Source: Syntrophomonadaceae bacterium (GTDB taxonomy: Bacteria > Bacillota > Dethiobacteria > DTU022). Taken from it: a DNA stretch of 64,000 nt. Position 1 is the first letter of the stretch. Each line of letters starts with the position of its first letter. This document shows, one piece after another, positions 7,958-16,224 of this stretch. Under the pieces are notes generated by a model. It searched no databases. It saw only the letters and a list, made by a program, of their open reading frames with translations, and had not been told where the DNA came from. The position numbers and the translations under genes are program-made. The DNA lies in contig SKOR01000038.1 in the NCBI GenBank assembly GCA_007119965.1, positions 1 to 64,000 of the forward strand, in the 5' to 3' direction.

Positions 7958-8848
7958 ATGGAGGGGAAAATCATTAAATTTAACGGTCAGTCTGAAACCG
8001 GAAAAATCCAATCCGTGCTGATGAAAAGTCCGGGCAAGGCCTGGTTTGGCCAGGATAACGTCAACCGGCAGTGGCAAAAGCTGCACTATCCTGAAAAGCC
8101 CGATTTCGAAAAAGTGCTCCAGGAATATAACCAGTTTGCCTCGATCATAGAAGAAAATGTTCCCGAGGTTTATTACCTGCCTGAAGACAACCTTACCAGC
8201 CTTGACTCTATTTATACCCATGACCCTGTGGTTATTACCGAAAAGGGAACAGTACTCTGCAACATGGGCAAAGCAGAAAGGAATGACGAACCTTCTGCCG
8301 CAGGAAAGTTTCTGGAAGAATTAGGGATACCTGTTCTCGGCGGGATTAAAGCGCCCGGAAAACTTGAAGGTGGCGATGTGGTCTGGTTCGATGACGATAC
8401 AGCTGCCGTAGGCCTCGGTTACCGCACCAATGCAGAAGGGGTGGAGCAATTGCGCGAACTGACTAAAAGCTTTGTCAGGGAAATCGTGGAAGTGCCGCTT
8501 CCCCACTGGAACGGGCCCGATGAATGCCTGCACCTGATGTCCATGATCAGTCCGGTAGACAGGGATCTGGCGGTAGTATATTCCCGCCTGATGCCGGTTC
8601 CGTTTCGTGACCTGCTTATAGATAAAGGCTTTTCTTTTATCGAGGTCCCCGATGAAGAATATGACAACTTTGCCTGCAACGTTTTAGCTTTAAAACCCCG
8701 TGTTTGCGTCATGATAGCCGGAAATCCGCGAACAAAAGAGGCCCTTGAAAGCATGGGTACCACGGTATTGGAGTACCATGGCAGGGATGTTTCTATTAAA
8801 GGCGGGGGCGGACCGACCTGCCTGACCAGACCGCTGCTGAGAGTTTAG
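7958..8848 (+). CDS. DDAH/arginine deiminase-family amidinohydrolase
   Basis: A 296-residue pentein-fold enzyme that should hydrolyse or transfer a guanidino group (dimethylarginine dimethylaminohydrolase or arginine-deiminase-like). Visible active-site blocks are DP at 89-90, EGGD at 137-140, His192 (in CLHLMS) and the nucleophile Cys288 in GGGGPTCLTRPLLR. One of only two plus-strand genes, transcribed alone and closed by a strong terminator. The start is unusual. The ATG at 7958 has only a weak AGG upstream, while GGAGGGG lies inside codons 2-3 and is well placed for a non-canonical ATT at 7973. Substrate not determinable from sequence. Confidence 0.82.
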   Translation: MEGKIIKFNGQSETGKIQSVLMKSPGKAWFGQDNVNRQWQKLHYPEKPDFEKVLQEYNQFASIIEENVPEVYYLPEDNLTSLDSIYTHDPVVITEKGTVLCNMGKAERNDEPSAAGKFLEELGIPVLGGIKAPGKLEGGDVVWFDDDTAAVGLGYRTNAEGVEQLRELTKSFVREIVEVPLPHWNGPDECLHLMSMISPVDRDLAVVYSRLMPVPFRDLLIDKGFSFIEVPDEEYDNFACNVLALKPRVCVMIAGNPRTKEALESMGTTVLEYHGRDVSIKGGGGPTCLTRPLLRV

Positions 8849-8860
8849 ATTCCAGACGAC

Positions 8861-8888
8861 AAAGAGGGGGGCAAAAAGCCCCCCTCTT
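8861..8888. terminator. Bidirectional terminator
   Basis: A perfect AAGAGGGGGG / CCCCCCTCTT stem with a short AAAA-containing loop sits between the convergent amidinohydrolase (+) and UPF0173 hydrolase (-) genes and can serve both. Confidence 0.85.
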
Positions 8889-8910
8889 CAAAGTGAACTG
8901 CACCCGGAAA

Positions 8911-9582
8911 TCAGAAACTATAACTGCTGCCGGGAGCGACTACTACGCAGCGGCTACCTGTCTTTTGCTCAACTTTATGCTTAAATTCCTCCGGATCGGC
9001 CTCGATAAGCGGCCAGGTATTGTAATGGTAGGGGATCACCACTCTTGACTGCAGGAACGAGGCGGCAATAACAGCATCATCAATGCCCATGGTAAAATTA
9101 TCGCCGATTGGCAGCAGGGCCAGCTCCAGCGGGTCTAACTCCCCAATCAATTTCATATCGCTGAAAAGAGCCGTATCTCCGGCAAAATATATCTTGCTGC
9201 CGTAATAATCAACCACAAAACCGCAGGCATGACCCCCGGGAATTCCAGCCCCGTGAAAAGCAAGGGTTAGCTTGACGGAACCAAAGGGAAACCTGTGCCG
9301 CCCCCCGAGGTGCTGGGCGTGGGCTTTCAACCCCTCGCTTTCCGCCTGGCGGGCAATTTCCGCCGTTGATATAATAGTTGCCTCGTTGTTTTTAGCTATT
9401 TCGTAGGCATCCCCAAGATGGTCGGCATGGCCGTGGGTAACCAGGATATAATCTGCTTTTAGCTCTTCCGTCCTGACAGGTGCTGTGGGATTATCACTGA
9501 TAAAAGGGTCAAAAAGAAGCCTTTCCTTACCTGTATCCGTCAACAAAAAACCGGCATGGCCTAAAAATCTAATTTCAGCCAT
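8911..9582 (-). CDS. UPF0173 metal-dependent hydrolase (metallo-beta-lactamase fold)
   Basis: A 223-residue metallo-beta-lactamase-fold protein of the UPF0173/YtkL family. The zinc motif THGHADHLGD lies near residue 50, with further ligands in FHGAGIPGGHACG, AGDTALFSD and PYHYNTWP. The ATG at 9582 is chosen because it is 8 bases from AAGGAGG; a TTG one codon earlier is too close. The physiological substrate of the family is not established. Stand-alone gene, convergent with the amidinohydrolase. Confidence 0.9.
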   Translation of the reverse strand: MAEIRFLGHAGFLLTDTGKERLLFDPFISDNPTAPVRTEELKADYILVTHGHADHLGDAYEIAKNNEATIISTAEIARQAESEGLKAHAQHLGGRHRFPFGSVKLTLAFHGAGIPGGHACGFVVDYYGSKIYFAGDTALFSDMKLIGELDPLELALLPIGDNFTMGIDDAVIAASFLQSRVVIPYHYNTWPLIEADPEEFKHKVEQKTGSRCVVVAPGSSYSF

Positions 9583-9585
9583 CAA

Positions 9586-9880
9586 TGAAACCTCCTTAAA
9601 ATATTATTCTACATGATGCGCACTTTTTCACTGCCGTAAAACATCTTATAAAATAATTTGGCAAAGCATCAGAAAAACCCTTTATTTCTTTTTACAGCCT
9701 TCCCCTGGCGGCAACCGCCGGCACAGCGATTCGTGAGTTGCTGCCGTGAATGACCCGAAATACGTATTATTTTTGCGATTTTATAACCTCATCGGTTATT
9801 CCCCGCTTTAATATATCAATAAACCTGCTCCAGAGTAATAAAATGCCGTTATTAGCGCTAATTTTCTGCATGTTCACAAA
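9586..9880. other. Non-coding stretch between the hydrolase and tRNA genes
   Basis: No protein-like frame, structured RNA or strong promoter is apparent. It probably contains the promoter for the UPF0173 gene at its left end and the tail of the tRNA transcript at its right end. Confidence 0.4.
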
Positions 9881-9881
9881 T

Positions 9882-9908
9882 GGGGCCCGGACAATATATC
9901 CAGACCCC
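9882..9908 (-). terminator. Hairpin downstream of tRNA-Thr
   Basis: Ten base pairs form on the minus strand (GGGGTCTGGA with TCCGGGCCCC, two of them G-U) about 21 bases beyond the tRNA 3' end. No T tract follows, so it may be a processing barrier rather than a classical terminator. Confidence 0.5.
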
Positions 9909-9928
9909 GAAAACCTATAAAAATATGG

Positions 9929-10001
9929 AGCCGGCAAGAGGACTTGAACCCCCAACATGCTGATTACGATTCAGCTGCTCTACCATTTGAGCTATGCCGG
10001 C
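9929..10001 (-). tRNA. tRNA-Thr (anticodon CGT)
   Basis: The minus strand folds into a 73-nt cloverleaf: acceptor GCCGGCA/TGCCGGC, D arm with AGCTCAAATGGTAGAGC, anticodon stem GCTGA/TCAGC with loop ATCGTAA (anticodon CGT, reading ACG), and T arm GGGGGTTCAAGTCCTC. The discriminator base is U, common in tRNA-Thr. CCA is not fully encoded (only CC follows). It is a single isolated tRNA gene with its own promoter. Confidence 0.95.
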
Positions 10002-10015
10002 ATTAAGTAAAGATT

Positions 10016-10044
10016 ATTATAGCGCAGATTGTCAACCTGTTCAA
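10016..10044 (-). promoter_or_regulatory. Promoter of tRNA-Thr
   Basis: TTGAAC (10039-10044, minus) is 17 bases from a perfect TATAAT (10016-10021), placing transcription start about 8 bases before the tRNA. The -35 overlaps the stop codon of the carbonic anhydrase gene. Confidence 0.75.
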
Positions 10045-10559
10045 CCGGAATCATCATCACGGTAATTACGGGCCAGGGTGAGATAGGAACGGAACATTTC
10101 TGCTTTAACCGGAACCTGATCCTGATCCAGGGTGCGCACCACTTTGCCCGGTGAACCCATAACCATTGAGCGGGGCGGTATTTTAGTGTTTGGTGTTACC
10201 AGGCTGCCGGCAGCTACCAGGCTGTCCCGGCCGATGACGGCCCCGTTCAGAATCACCGAACCCATGCCGATCAGGGCACCGTCTTCGATTATACAGCCGT
10301 GCAGGACGGCATTGTGACCTACGGTTACCCTGCTGCCGATACGGGTGGGTGTTCCTTCATCGACGTGAACGGTAACGTTATCCTGGATGTTACTTTCATC
10401 ACCAATAAATATTTCCGCCATATCCCCGCGCACAGAAGCATTAAACCAAATACTGGCACCGGTCCCCACTGTTACCCGGCCGATTACATAGGCGCCCGGA
10501 GCGACAAAAACTTCCCCGCCCAGGACAGGGTAATGTTCTTTATAGGCGATTAGCGGCAT
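10041..10559 (-). CDS. Gamma-carbonic anhydrase-family protein
   Basis: A 172-residue left-handed beta-helix protein of the gamma-carbonic anhydrase/YrdA family. Hexapeptide repeats run through most of the sequence, and the three zinc-ligand histidines are present at 65 (TVHVDEG), 82 and 87 (GHNAVLHG). The usual role is CO2/bicarbonate interconversion, though many relatives are inactive and bind other metals. Start ATG at 10559 is preceded by GAGGAGG; the longer frame to 10673 has no family similarity and is ignored. It ends where the tRNA promoter begins. Confidence 0.93.
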   Translation of the reverse strand: MPLIAYKEHYPVLGGEVFVAPGAYVIGRVTVGTGASIWFNASVRGDMAEIFIGDESNIQDNVTVHVDEGTPTRIGSRVTVGHNAVLHGCIIEDGALIGMGSVILNGAVIGRDSLVAAGSLVTPNTKIPPRSMVMGSPGKVVRTLDQDQVPVKAEMFRSYLTLARNYRDDDSG

Positions 10560-10770
10560 GGTATTACCTCCTCGTTTATGGTCCCATTGTTTTTGAACTA
10601 ACCCTCGCACACCCATTCCGGCCTTCGTTGCTTTGGCGGTGAAGGAGCAGGGTCCGGAAGGCCGGAAAAACAAATCTGTCGGAACTGCACTCCCCGGGGA
10701 ACATTAAACCTCTAACATGCAGTCCGAAGGTTCGGCATTATGGGGGCAGGGTGCAAACCCGGCAAGCGCT

Positions 10771-11508
10771 TTAAACCTGCTGCAGTTCCAGGGCCCCCCA
10801 GGCTGCCATTTTATCTTCACAAATCAACAGAACCCCTGTTATGCCGTCGATTCCGCGGGCAAATTCGAGGGCCGCTTCAAAATCATCCGGTGTCTGTATC
10901 ATATTGCCGAGCGCAGTTGCTGCTGCATCAGCCAGCGGCGTAGATGCTGATAAGGCCAGCGCGGCATCCGCCCTGCCTTTACTGAATGACGGGCCAACGG
11001 TGCCCGAAGAAGTGCAAATCCCCAGCGGTGTTTGGTTTGGTTTTATGCGCAGGGCCAATTTGCCGCTAAGCGGAGATTTGCCCGCATAGATCCCCACATT
11101 AACCGTTTGATCCACTTTCAGAAAAATGTCTCCGCCGTTTTCGACAATCACTTCGCCAGAATAATTCAACAAATCTTTGCCGACTTCCTCGGCAATCGCC
11201 CCGGCCACTGCAGCCATCAACCCGACTCCGGCTTTATTCCCTGAACGGATCATGGTGCGGACTATTTCGGGGGCATTACCGACCGGCAGGCCGGGCTCCA
11301 GGGAAGAAGCAAGGCCGGGGTTAGCACCCAGGTATGATTCAATCAGGCGCCTCCTGTTCCAGGTTACTTTTTCAGCCTGCAGTCGCAGATTCTCATGAAA
11401 ATCTGCACTGTTAACGGCTATCCACAGGTCGCTTTCTTTTACGGTTACCGTAAAAGATGTGAGCCTTAAACCGGAGGGCTCAGTACGGTAAACCCTGATG
11501 CCGCTCAT
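10771..11508 (-). CDS. UPF0280 (COG2122) ApbE-like protein of homocysteine synthesis
   Basis: A 245-residue UPF0280 protein, related in fold to the flavin transferase ApbE. Signature blocks include RRLIESYL, VGLMAAVAGAIAE, VENGGDIF and GICTSSGTVG. Its ATG overlaps the stop of the upstream ferredoxin gene (ATGA). The methanogen homologue of this family was shown to support sulfide assimilation into homocysteine together with COG1900 and NIL-ferredoxin proteins; here all three are in one operon. The exact chemistry of this subunit is unsettled; a role in handling the iron-sulfur or sulfur-carrying partner is inference. Confidence 0.85.
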   Translation of the reverse strand: MSGIRVYRTEPSGLRLTSFTVTVKESDLWIAVNSADFHENLRLQAEKVTWNRRRLIESYLGANPGLASSLEPGLPVGNAPEIVRTMIRSGNKAGVGLMAAVAGAIAEEVGKDLLNYSGEVIVENGGDIFLKVDQTVNVGIYAGKSPLSGKLALRIKPNQTPLGICTSSGTVGPSFSKGRADAALALSASTPLADAAATALGNMIQTPDDFEAALEFARGIDGITGVLLICEDKMAAWGALELQQV

Positions 11509-11930
11509 CCGAAATTGGCGTTTTCAACCAGGGTTTCCATGGCCCGGGCCGGGCAGGCCCGCAGGCAGAGCTCGCAAACGATACATTTCTCTTCTGCGAA
11601 ACGAACCGTCATCGCGGGGCGCTCAAACATTAGCGCCTCGGTAGGACAGATAACGGTACAGGCCCCGCAGTGAGTACAGAGATCAGAACGCCATATAATC
11701 TGCTGTTCGAGATTAATGATCTGCAAACCCTGTTCCTGTAACCATTCGACAGCCCGCTGGTAGTTACTTTCACTGCCGCTCAATTCCATCATCAGGCGCC
11801 CTTCTTTTTTTGGGTTGATGTCTGCCCGCAGGATGTTAACCATCAGGTCAAAATCCTTAATCAGATGATAAATAGTCGGCTGTTCGACAACATGCGGCGG
11901 AAAACGAAGCACTATTTTTTGTTTGATCAT
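11505..11930 (-). CDS. NIL domain / 2[4Fe-4S] ferredoxin of homocysteine synthesis
   Basis: A 141-residue two-part protein. Residues 1-75 form a NIL (ACT-like) domain; residues 80-140 hold two complete 4Fe-4S motifs, CTHCGACTVICP and CIVCELCLRACP. Such fusions accompany COG1900 proteins and provide the redox component in reductive sulfide incorporation into aspartate semialdehyde. The gene is 2 bases downstream of the COG1900 stop and overlaps the UPF0280 start by 4 bases, so translation is probably coupled. Confidence 0.9.
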   Translation of the reverse strand: MIKQKIVLRFPPHVVEQPTIYHLIKDFDLMVNILRADINPKKEGRLMMELSGSESNYQRAVEWLQEQGLQIINLEQQIIWRSDLCTHCGACTVICPTEALMFERPAMTVRFAEEKCIVCELCLRACPARAMETLVENANFG

Positions 11931-11932
11931 TT

Positions 11933-13150
11933 CTAATCCTCCTGGTTTTCAGGATCGCGCCGGGGCATGGTATTTAAACTGATACCCGCATCAACAGACG
12001 GCAGCATAGCGGCAGGTTCGGTCAGGCTAAACCGGCCTTCTTCAATCCATTCTTTTAAAGCGTTAGCTATCTCCACGGCTCCAGCGTAACTGGAAAGAGA
12101 TGCCGTGGGCACTTTTTTGTTCTGTACGGTGATCGAACCGCTTTTCAGTTCAGCGTAACTTACCAGTCCCAGGTTGCCGCTTTCGCGGAAAGGGTACGCG
12201 CGCTGATAGTCGACAACCGGGGCAAATATGTCATCATCGCTGACTGCGCAGTAACCCATAATTTCTTCATTCAGAATCGGGATTGGAATCCCGACGCCAA
12301 CCTGCATGGTTGCCCCGTAACCGAGGAAGCTTAGCCCCCTGAGCCAGCGCGGCTGCATCTGTTTCAAATCACCGGTTAAAGCCAGTGTCGCAGCCGGCCC
12401 CTGCGGGACTCCATTTTCACCTCTTGCTGCAGATGGGTTGTGTTGTGTCCCATGCCAGGCAACATAACCGACACCGCCTCCCAGGAAGATGCGGGTTCCC
12501 ATGCCGATTGTTTTCAAAAGAGGATCATTGAAAAGCGGGCTGAGCTGCCCTGCAGAGCTGTAGTTAGCATTACCCATCCCCGGCTTGAGAATGCCCATAT
12601 AGGTGTAAATAGTTTTTTCTCCCAGGTTAACTGCAACATTATAATTCTGGTAAGCATTACGGGGATTGTACAGGGTTGCTTCGTTAATCTCTGACAGATG
12701 AAAACCAGTCTCAATTTTTTTGAGGGGATAGCAATCGGTGCCGTAGGATGAAGCTTCCAACCTGACCTCTTTACCGGCAACCAGGTCTTCAATTACATGG
12801 CCCCCGCCGTAAATAAATTCACCGGGGTAGTTGCGGTTGGCGGGATCGGCCGGCGGGAGGGCGGTTGCCCCAAGATAGAGATCGACCGCGGCAATTCCTG
12901 CATACGCCGGAACCCCGTTTAAAAAAGCATCCCCGAGCTTAATTCTCGGCTGGGGATGGCCCAGGTTCAAAAACACACCGGAGGAGCACATCGGCCCGAA
13001 TGTTCCCGTAGTTACGACATCAACTGCAGCCGCCGCTTCAACCAGCCCTTTTTCTTTAACAGCAGCGGTCACTTCATCTGCTGTCATGACAACAACTTTT
13101 CCGGTTTTTATCTTTTCATTTATTTCTGCTATGCTCCGTTTAACTTTCAC
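11933..13150 (-). CDS. COG1900 (DUF39) homocysteine biosynthesis protein
   Basis: A 405-residue DUF39/COG1900 protein. The family converts aspartate semialdehyde plus sulfide to homocysteine with its ferredoxin and UPF0280 partners, which follow it here. Candidate catalytic cysteines are Cys55 in GPMCSSGVF and Cys140 in YGTDCYPLKK. The C-terminal CBS pair found in some archaeal homologues is absent. I prefer the GTG at 13150, set 6 bases behind AGGAGGT, over an ATG at 13210 that is 19 bases from its nearest ribosome site and lies inside an inverted repeat. The leader (13191-13274) is foldable and may be regulatory. Confidence 0.9.
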   Translation of the reverse strand: MKVKRSIAEINEKIKTGKVVVMTADEVTAAVKEKGLVEAAAAVDVVTTGTFGPMCSSGVFLNLGHPQPRIKLGDAFLNGVPAYAGIAAVDLYLGATALPPADPANRNYPGEFIYGGGHVIEDLVAGKEVRLEASSYGTDCYPLKKIETGFHLSEINEATLYNPRNAYQNYNVAVNLGEKTIYTYMGILKPGMGNANYSSAGQLSPLFNDPLLKTIGMGTRIFLGGGVGYVAWHGTQHNPSAARGENGVPQGPAATLALTGDLKQMQPRWLRGLSFLGYGATMQVGVGIPIPILNEEIMGYCAVSDDDIFAPVVDYQRAYPFRESGNLGLVSYAELKSGSITVQNKKVPTASLSSYAGAVEIANALKEWIEEGRFSLTEPAAMLPSVDAGISLNTMPRRDPENQED

Positions 13151-13190
13151 CGGTCCACCTCCTGCATTTTGGCTATCTAAAATTATATCA

Positions 13191-13274
13191 CTCAGGCGGT
13201 AACGAGTCATTATTAAAACAGGATCAAAAAGGACCTCCTTTATTGTAGCGAGATCCTTTTACCTGCCGCCTGAG
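13191..13274 (-). promoter_or_regulatory. Nested inverted repeat in the leader of the homocysteine operon
   Basis: CTCAGGCGG and CCGCCTGAG (13191-13199 and 13266-13274) are perfect complements. Inside them AGGATC pairs with GATCCT, and AAAGGA with TCCTTT. The fold lies between gap and the COG1900 gene and ends about 40 bases before the GTG start. It does not match SAM-I. Only the pairing is observed; function as a cis-regulator is inferred. Confidence 0.5.
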
Positions 13275-13351
13275 CATAGTTATGACCATTTTTCGGGCAG
13301 TCCCTGCAGGTTAGCTGAGCAGATCCATCGAAACTGTATTTATCAACCTTC

Positions 13352-14341
13352 CTACTGCCCGGCAATCATTGCCGCAAGGTCAATGATTCGGCAGGAGTAC
13401 GCCCATTCATTATCATACCATCCCAGGACACGAACCATCGAATCACCGATAACCATGGTCGATTGGCCGTCAACTGTTGAAGAATACGGGTTCCCCTTGT
13501 AATCAACAGACACCAGCGGCTCATCACTGTAGGCGAGATATGGAGATCCGTCTGCTGCTTTTTTAAACACATCATTAACTGCCTCGACAGTTACCGGTTT
13601 TTCCAGTTCGGCTACAAAATCGACAAGTGATACCGTGGGAATCGGGACCCGGATCGCAAAACCGTCAATTCGCCCTTTTAACTCGGGGATTACTTCGCCC
13701 ACTGTTTTAGCGGCCCCGGTGGAGGTGGGAATTAACGATAGAGCGGCTGCCCTTGCCCGGCGGGGGTCTTTATGAGGGAAGTCATGCAGGTTTTGATCGT
13801 TGGTGTAAGCATGGGTTGTATTCATCAACCCCTTTTTTAAACCAAAATTTTCATGCAGTACTTTTGCCAGCGGGGCCAGGGCATTAGTTGTACAAGAAGC
13901 ATTGGAGATTACATAATGCTGATCGGGATCATAAAGGTGCTCATTTACCCCTAAAACCAGCACAACATCGACCGCTGCCGGAGCCGAAATGATAACCCGG
14001 CTGGCGCCGGCTTCTATATGCGCAGCGGCAGCTTCACGCTTTGTAAATACGCCGGTGGATTCAATCACCACATCTACCCCGGCATCTTTCCAGGGAATCT
14101 TGGCCGGTTCCCGCTCCGAGAAGACCTTGATCCTTTCGCCATCAATCAGAAAACCCTCTTCATCTGTCTGGACGTCGGCATCAAGTATTCCGTAAACCGA
14201 ATCGTACTTCAAGAGGTGGGCAAGAGAACTGCTGTCTGATAAATCATTGATGGCGACCACTTTTACCTTATCCTGGCCCATAGCCGCGCGTAACGTCATC
14301 CTGCCAATTCTGCCAAATCCGTTAATTCCTACCTTTAACAT
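13352..14341 (-). CDS. gap: Glyceraldehyde-3-phosphate dehydrogenase, type I
   Basis: Glycolytic/gluconeogenic GAPDH of 329 residues. The NAD-binding GINGFGRIGR motif opens the protein, Asp33 in INDLSD favours NAD over NADP, the catalytic Cys150 lies in SNASCTTN and His177 in NTTHAYTND. ATG at 14341 has a clear AGGAGGG site. pgk and tpi are not adjacent, so the gene is separated from the usual glycolytic cluster. A GC-rich hairpin (14423-14447 region) sits in its leader. Confidence 0.97.
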   Translation of the reverse strand: MLKVGINGFGRIGRMTLRAAMGQDKVKVVAINDLSDSSSLAHLLKYDSVYGILDADVQTDEEGFLIDGERIKVFSEREPAKIPWKDAGVDVVIESTGVFTKREAAAAHIEAGASRVIISAPAAVDVVLVLGVNEHLYDPDQHYVISNASCTTNALAPLAKVLHENFGLKKGLMNTTHAYTNDQNLHDFPHKDPRRARAAALSLIPTSTGAAKTVGEVIPELKGRIDGFAIRVPIPTVSLVDFVAELEKPVTVEAVNDVFKKAADGSPYLAYSDEPLVSVDYKGNPYSSTVDGQSTMVIGDSMVRVLGWYDNEWAYSCRIIDLAAMIAGQ

Positions 14342-14467
14342 ATGGTACCCTCCTTGTAAATATTGAATCAGGAGATCCTGCCGCTAGAGCAAGCGATCAA
14401 TTTTTTTACGCAGCCCGGCCGCAAAAACACGGCTAAGCGGCGCTGCAGGATTACTATTCTGCTTATT

Positions 14468-14496
14468 ATAGTATATCATTAATCGGCGGCTTGCAA
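14468..14496 (-). promoter_or_regulatory. Candidate gap promoter
   Basis: TTGCAA (14491-14496) and TACTAT (14468-14473) are 17 bases apart on the minus strand. A TATAAT overlaps three bases further on. The leader of about 120 nt contains a GC-rich hairpin formed by GCAGCGCCGC and GCGGCcggGCTGC. Confidence 0.4.
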
Positions 14497-14521
14497 CTCG
14501 AAGGAAGCCTGCAAAACTTGC

Positions 14522-15571
14522 TCAGCGGACAAAGATAGGGTTGGAGTAAATCCAGGGGCGGGGCCGCCCCCGGGAAGGGCAGAAATAGGCTTCAGCCCTG
14601 TAAACACCGGGACCGCGAACATGATACTGCAGTTCCGGGCCTGCACAGGTTTCAATTAACATGCCGTTTCGAATCAGCCTGATCTGCGACTGCCCGGTTG
14701 GCGCTTTTACATGGAGGGTGATCTCCTCCTCCCGGCTGTCTGCTTCTCCGCCCATGCGGACAATGCTGCTGCCGCAGGATGCATGATAAATAAATTCCCT
14801 GCCGTTATGCAGGCTGTCAAAGGATATGTAGCAACTTCCATCACGCAGGGCGTTGAGGATCTGTTTTTTTGCTGTCCCGAAAGACCTGCTGAGTTTTTCT
14901 TCAAGCACAATATATGTGTTTATAGTTGAGAATATGTAGCGATAGGGAAACACTCTCACTTTAAAGAGCCCTAAATTATACGGGGCGGCATGGGCGTCAC
15001 TGCACCCGATGCCGAAGACCCTGCCATTATGAACATTATAGCAGTCCCAAAGCTGAATCGCTTCACGGGGCGGGCCGTCCATCGCCCCACTGCGGTTCAG
15101 AAAAAACCAGTAAAGCGTTATTAACAATGACGGGTGGCGCCCGCGCCAGTGTGAAGAATAGTTCCATATTTCAAGGCCCTGAAAGCGGAACACTGGCCAC
15201 CTTTTCCAGGGGTAGGCTTTACCTTTTTCCAGGTACCGTGATCCTTTTTCAAAGGGGTGGGCAATAAACCCGAATCCGCCTGCCTCGTTGACCCGGTCAA
15301 TTACCTGCTGGGGGTTTTCAGTATTTGAGGGAATCATTTTCTCTAAATTTAAAGCCACATAGTGGCTGTGCAGGCGGTTCAGTTCTGCTCCGACCAAAAC
15401 AACCACACCGTGGCGGATAGATTCTTCAGAAAGGCCATCGAGAGTTTCATGATCGGTTATGATCACATAACTCAACCCTGCGGCAGCGGCATCACCGGCA
15501 ATTTCTTCAACGCCTCCGCTGCCGTCGGAATAAGTGCTGTGCACGTGGATATTGCCGGGGTAGGTATACAA
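14522..15571 (-). CDS. PHP-domain metal-dependent phosphoesterase
   Basis: A 349-residue protein with an N-terminal PHP domain: HVHSTYSDG (about 9-17), TDHE (about 40-43), HPFE (about 104) and GCSDAH (about 200-205) supply the metal ligands. The last 90 residues look like a beta-sandwich appendage. The family hydrolyses phosphoesters, but no substrate can be named. It begins 8 bases after atpD with a TTG start directly behind AGGAGGT and is therefore likely the last gene of the V-ATPase transcript. Confidence 0.85.
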   Translation of the reverse strand: MYTYPGNIHVHSTYSDGSGGVEEIAGDAAAAGLSYVIITDHETLDGLSEESIRHGVVVLVGAELNRLHSHYVALNLEKMIPSNTENPQQVIDRVNEAGGFGFIAHPFEKGSRYLEKGKAYPWKRWPVFRFQGLEIWNYSSHWRGRHPSLLITLYWFFLNRSGAMDGPPREAIQLWDCYNVHNGRVFGIGCSDAHAAPYNLGLFKVRVFPYRYIFSTINTYIVLEEKLSRSFGTAKKQILNALRDGSCYISFDSLHNGREFIYHASCGSSIVRMGGEADSREEEITLHVKAPTGQSQIRLIRNGMLIETCAGPELQYHVRGPGVYRAEAYFCPSRGRPRPWIYSNPIFVR

Positions 15572-15579
15572 AATACCTC

Positions 15580-16221
15580 CTACATCTTTGCCCGCACGAC
15601 ATCTTTTATCTTCATCAGGCGGGTTAAGGCGCCCCGTTCACTCTCTTCTAGTTTCATTGTAATATACTTAATCGTTTCTTCAAGCTTGGGAATCAAAACA
15701 TATTCAAGCGCATTTACCCGCCGACGGGTTTTTTCAATTTCTTCAGCCAGCAGCTGAACCGATTTTTCCACCTCGGCCAGCTCCATCAGCTGGGGCAGGA
15801 TCGCAGAGAGAGTTTCAATTGAGATATCCAGCTCAGCAGAGGTGTCGACAAACCCGTAAGGGTAGATACTGCTTTCCCCTCCCCCGGCATCCTCTTCCGC
15901 CCAGTCAAATTTTGGAGCATAAACACTCATGATATTCTGCTGACTGATTTCCAGGTTGAGTGTCTTGGTTGGATACATCAACGCTTCTTCCAGGCTTTCC
16001 GCGGGCATAACAGCCCGGGCCAATAAAAACTTTGAAAAAGCCGCTGAAAGTTCCTCTTCAATATGCTCACGCAGGTCCTTGTTTTTCCTGACCAGGATTA
16101 AAAACTGGCGGATCAACTCATCCCTTTTATCTTTCAGTAGTTTATGGCCCCGCTGAGCCATGGTCAATCTTTTCTTCAGACGGTTTAGCTCCATGCGGGT
16201 TGGATTGACCCGGATTTCCAT
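15580..16221 (-). CDS. atpD: V-type ATPase subunit D
   Basis: Central-stalk subunit D, 213 residues, predicted as a long antiparallel coiled coil. The N-terminus VNPTRMELNRLKKRLTMAQRG and the C-terminal RRRVNALEYVLIPKL are family signatures. It transmits rotation between the A3B3 head and the membrane ring. ATG at 16221 follows GGAGG and lies 3 bases after the atpB stop. Confidence 0.96.
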   Translation of the reverse strand: MEIRVNPTRMELNRLKKRLTMAQRGHKLLKDKRDELIRQFLILVRKNKDLREHIEEELSAAFSKFLLARAVMPAESLEEALMYPTKTLNLEISQQNIMSVYAPKFDWAEEDAGGGESSIYPYGFVDTSAELDISIETLSAILPQLMELAEVEKSVQLLAEEIEKTRRRVNALEYVLIPKLEETIKYITMKLEESERGALTRLMKIKDVVRAKM

Positions 16222-16224
16222 GAC

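Noticed and set aside
9767..9958. 63-residue frame overlapping tRNA-Thr
   Set aside because: It runs into the tRNA gene and has no protein-like features.
10560..10673. Longer N-terminus of the gamma-carbonic anhydrase
   Set aside because: No family match upstream of the ATG at 10559, which has a strong GAGGAGG.
13191..13274. SAM-I riboswitch before the homocysteine operon
   Set aside because: The conserved S-box blocks clearly present before metK are absent here; only generic stems are seen.
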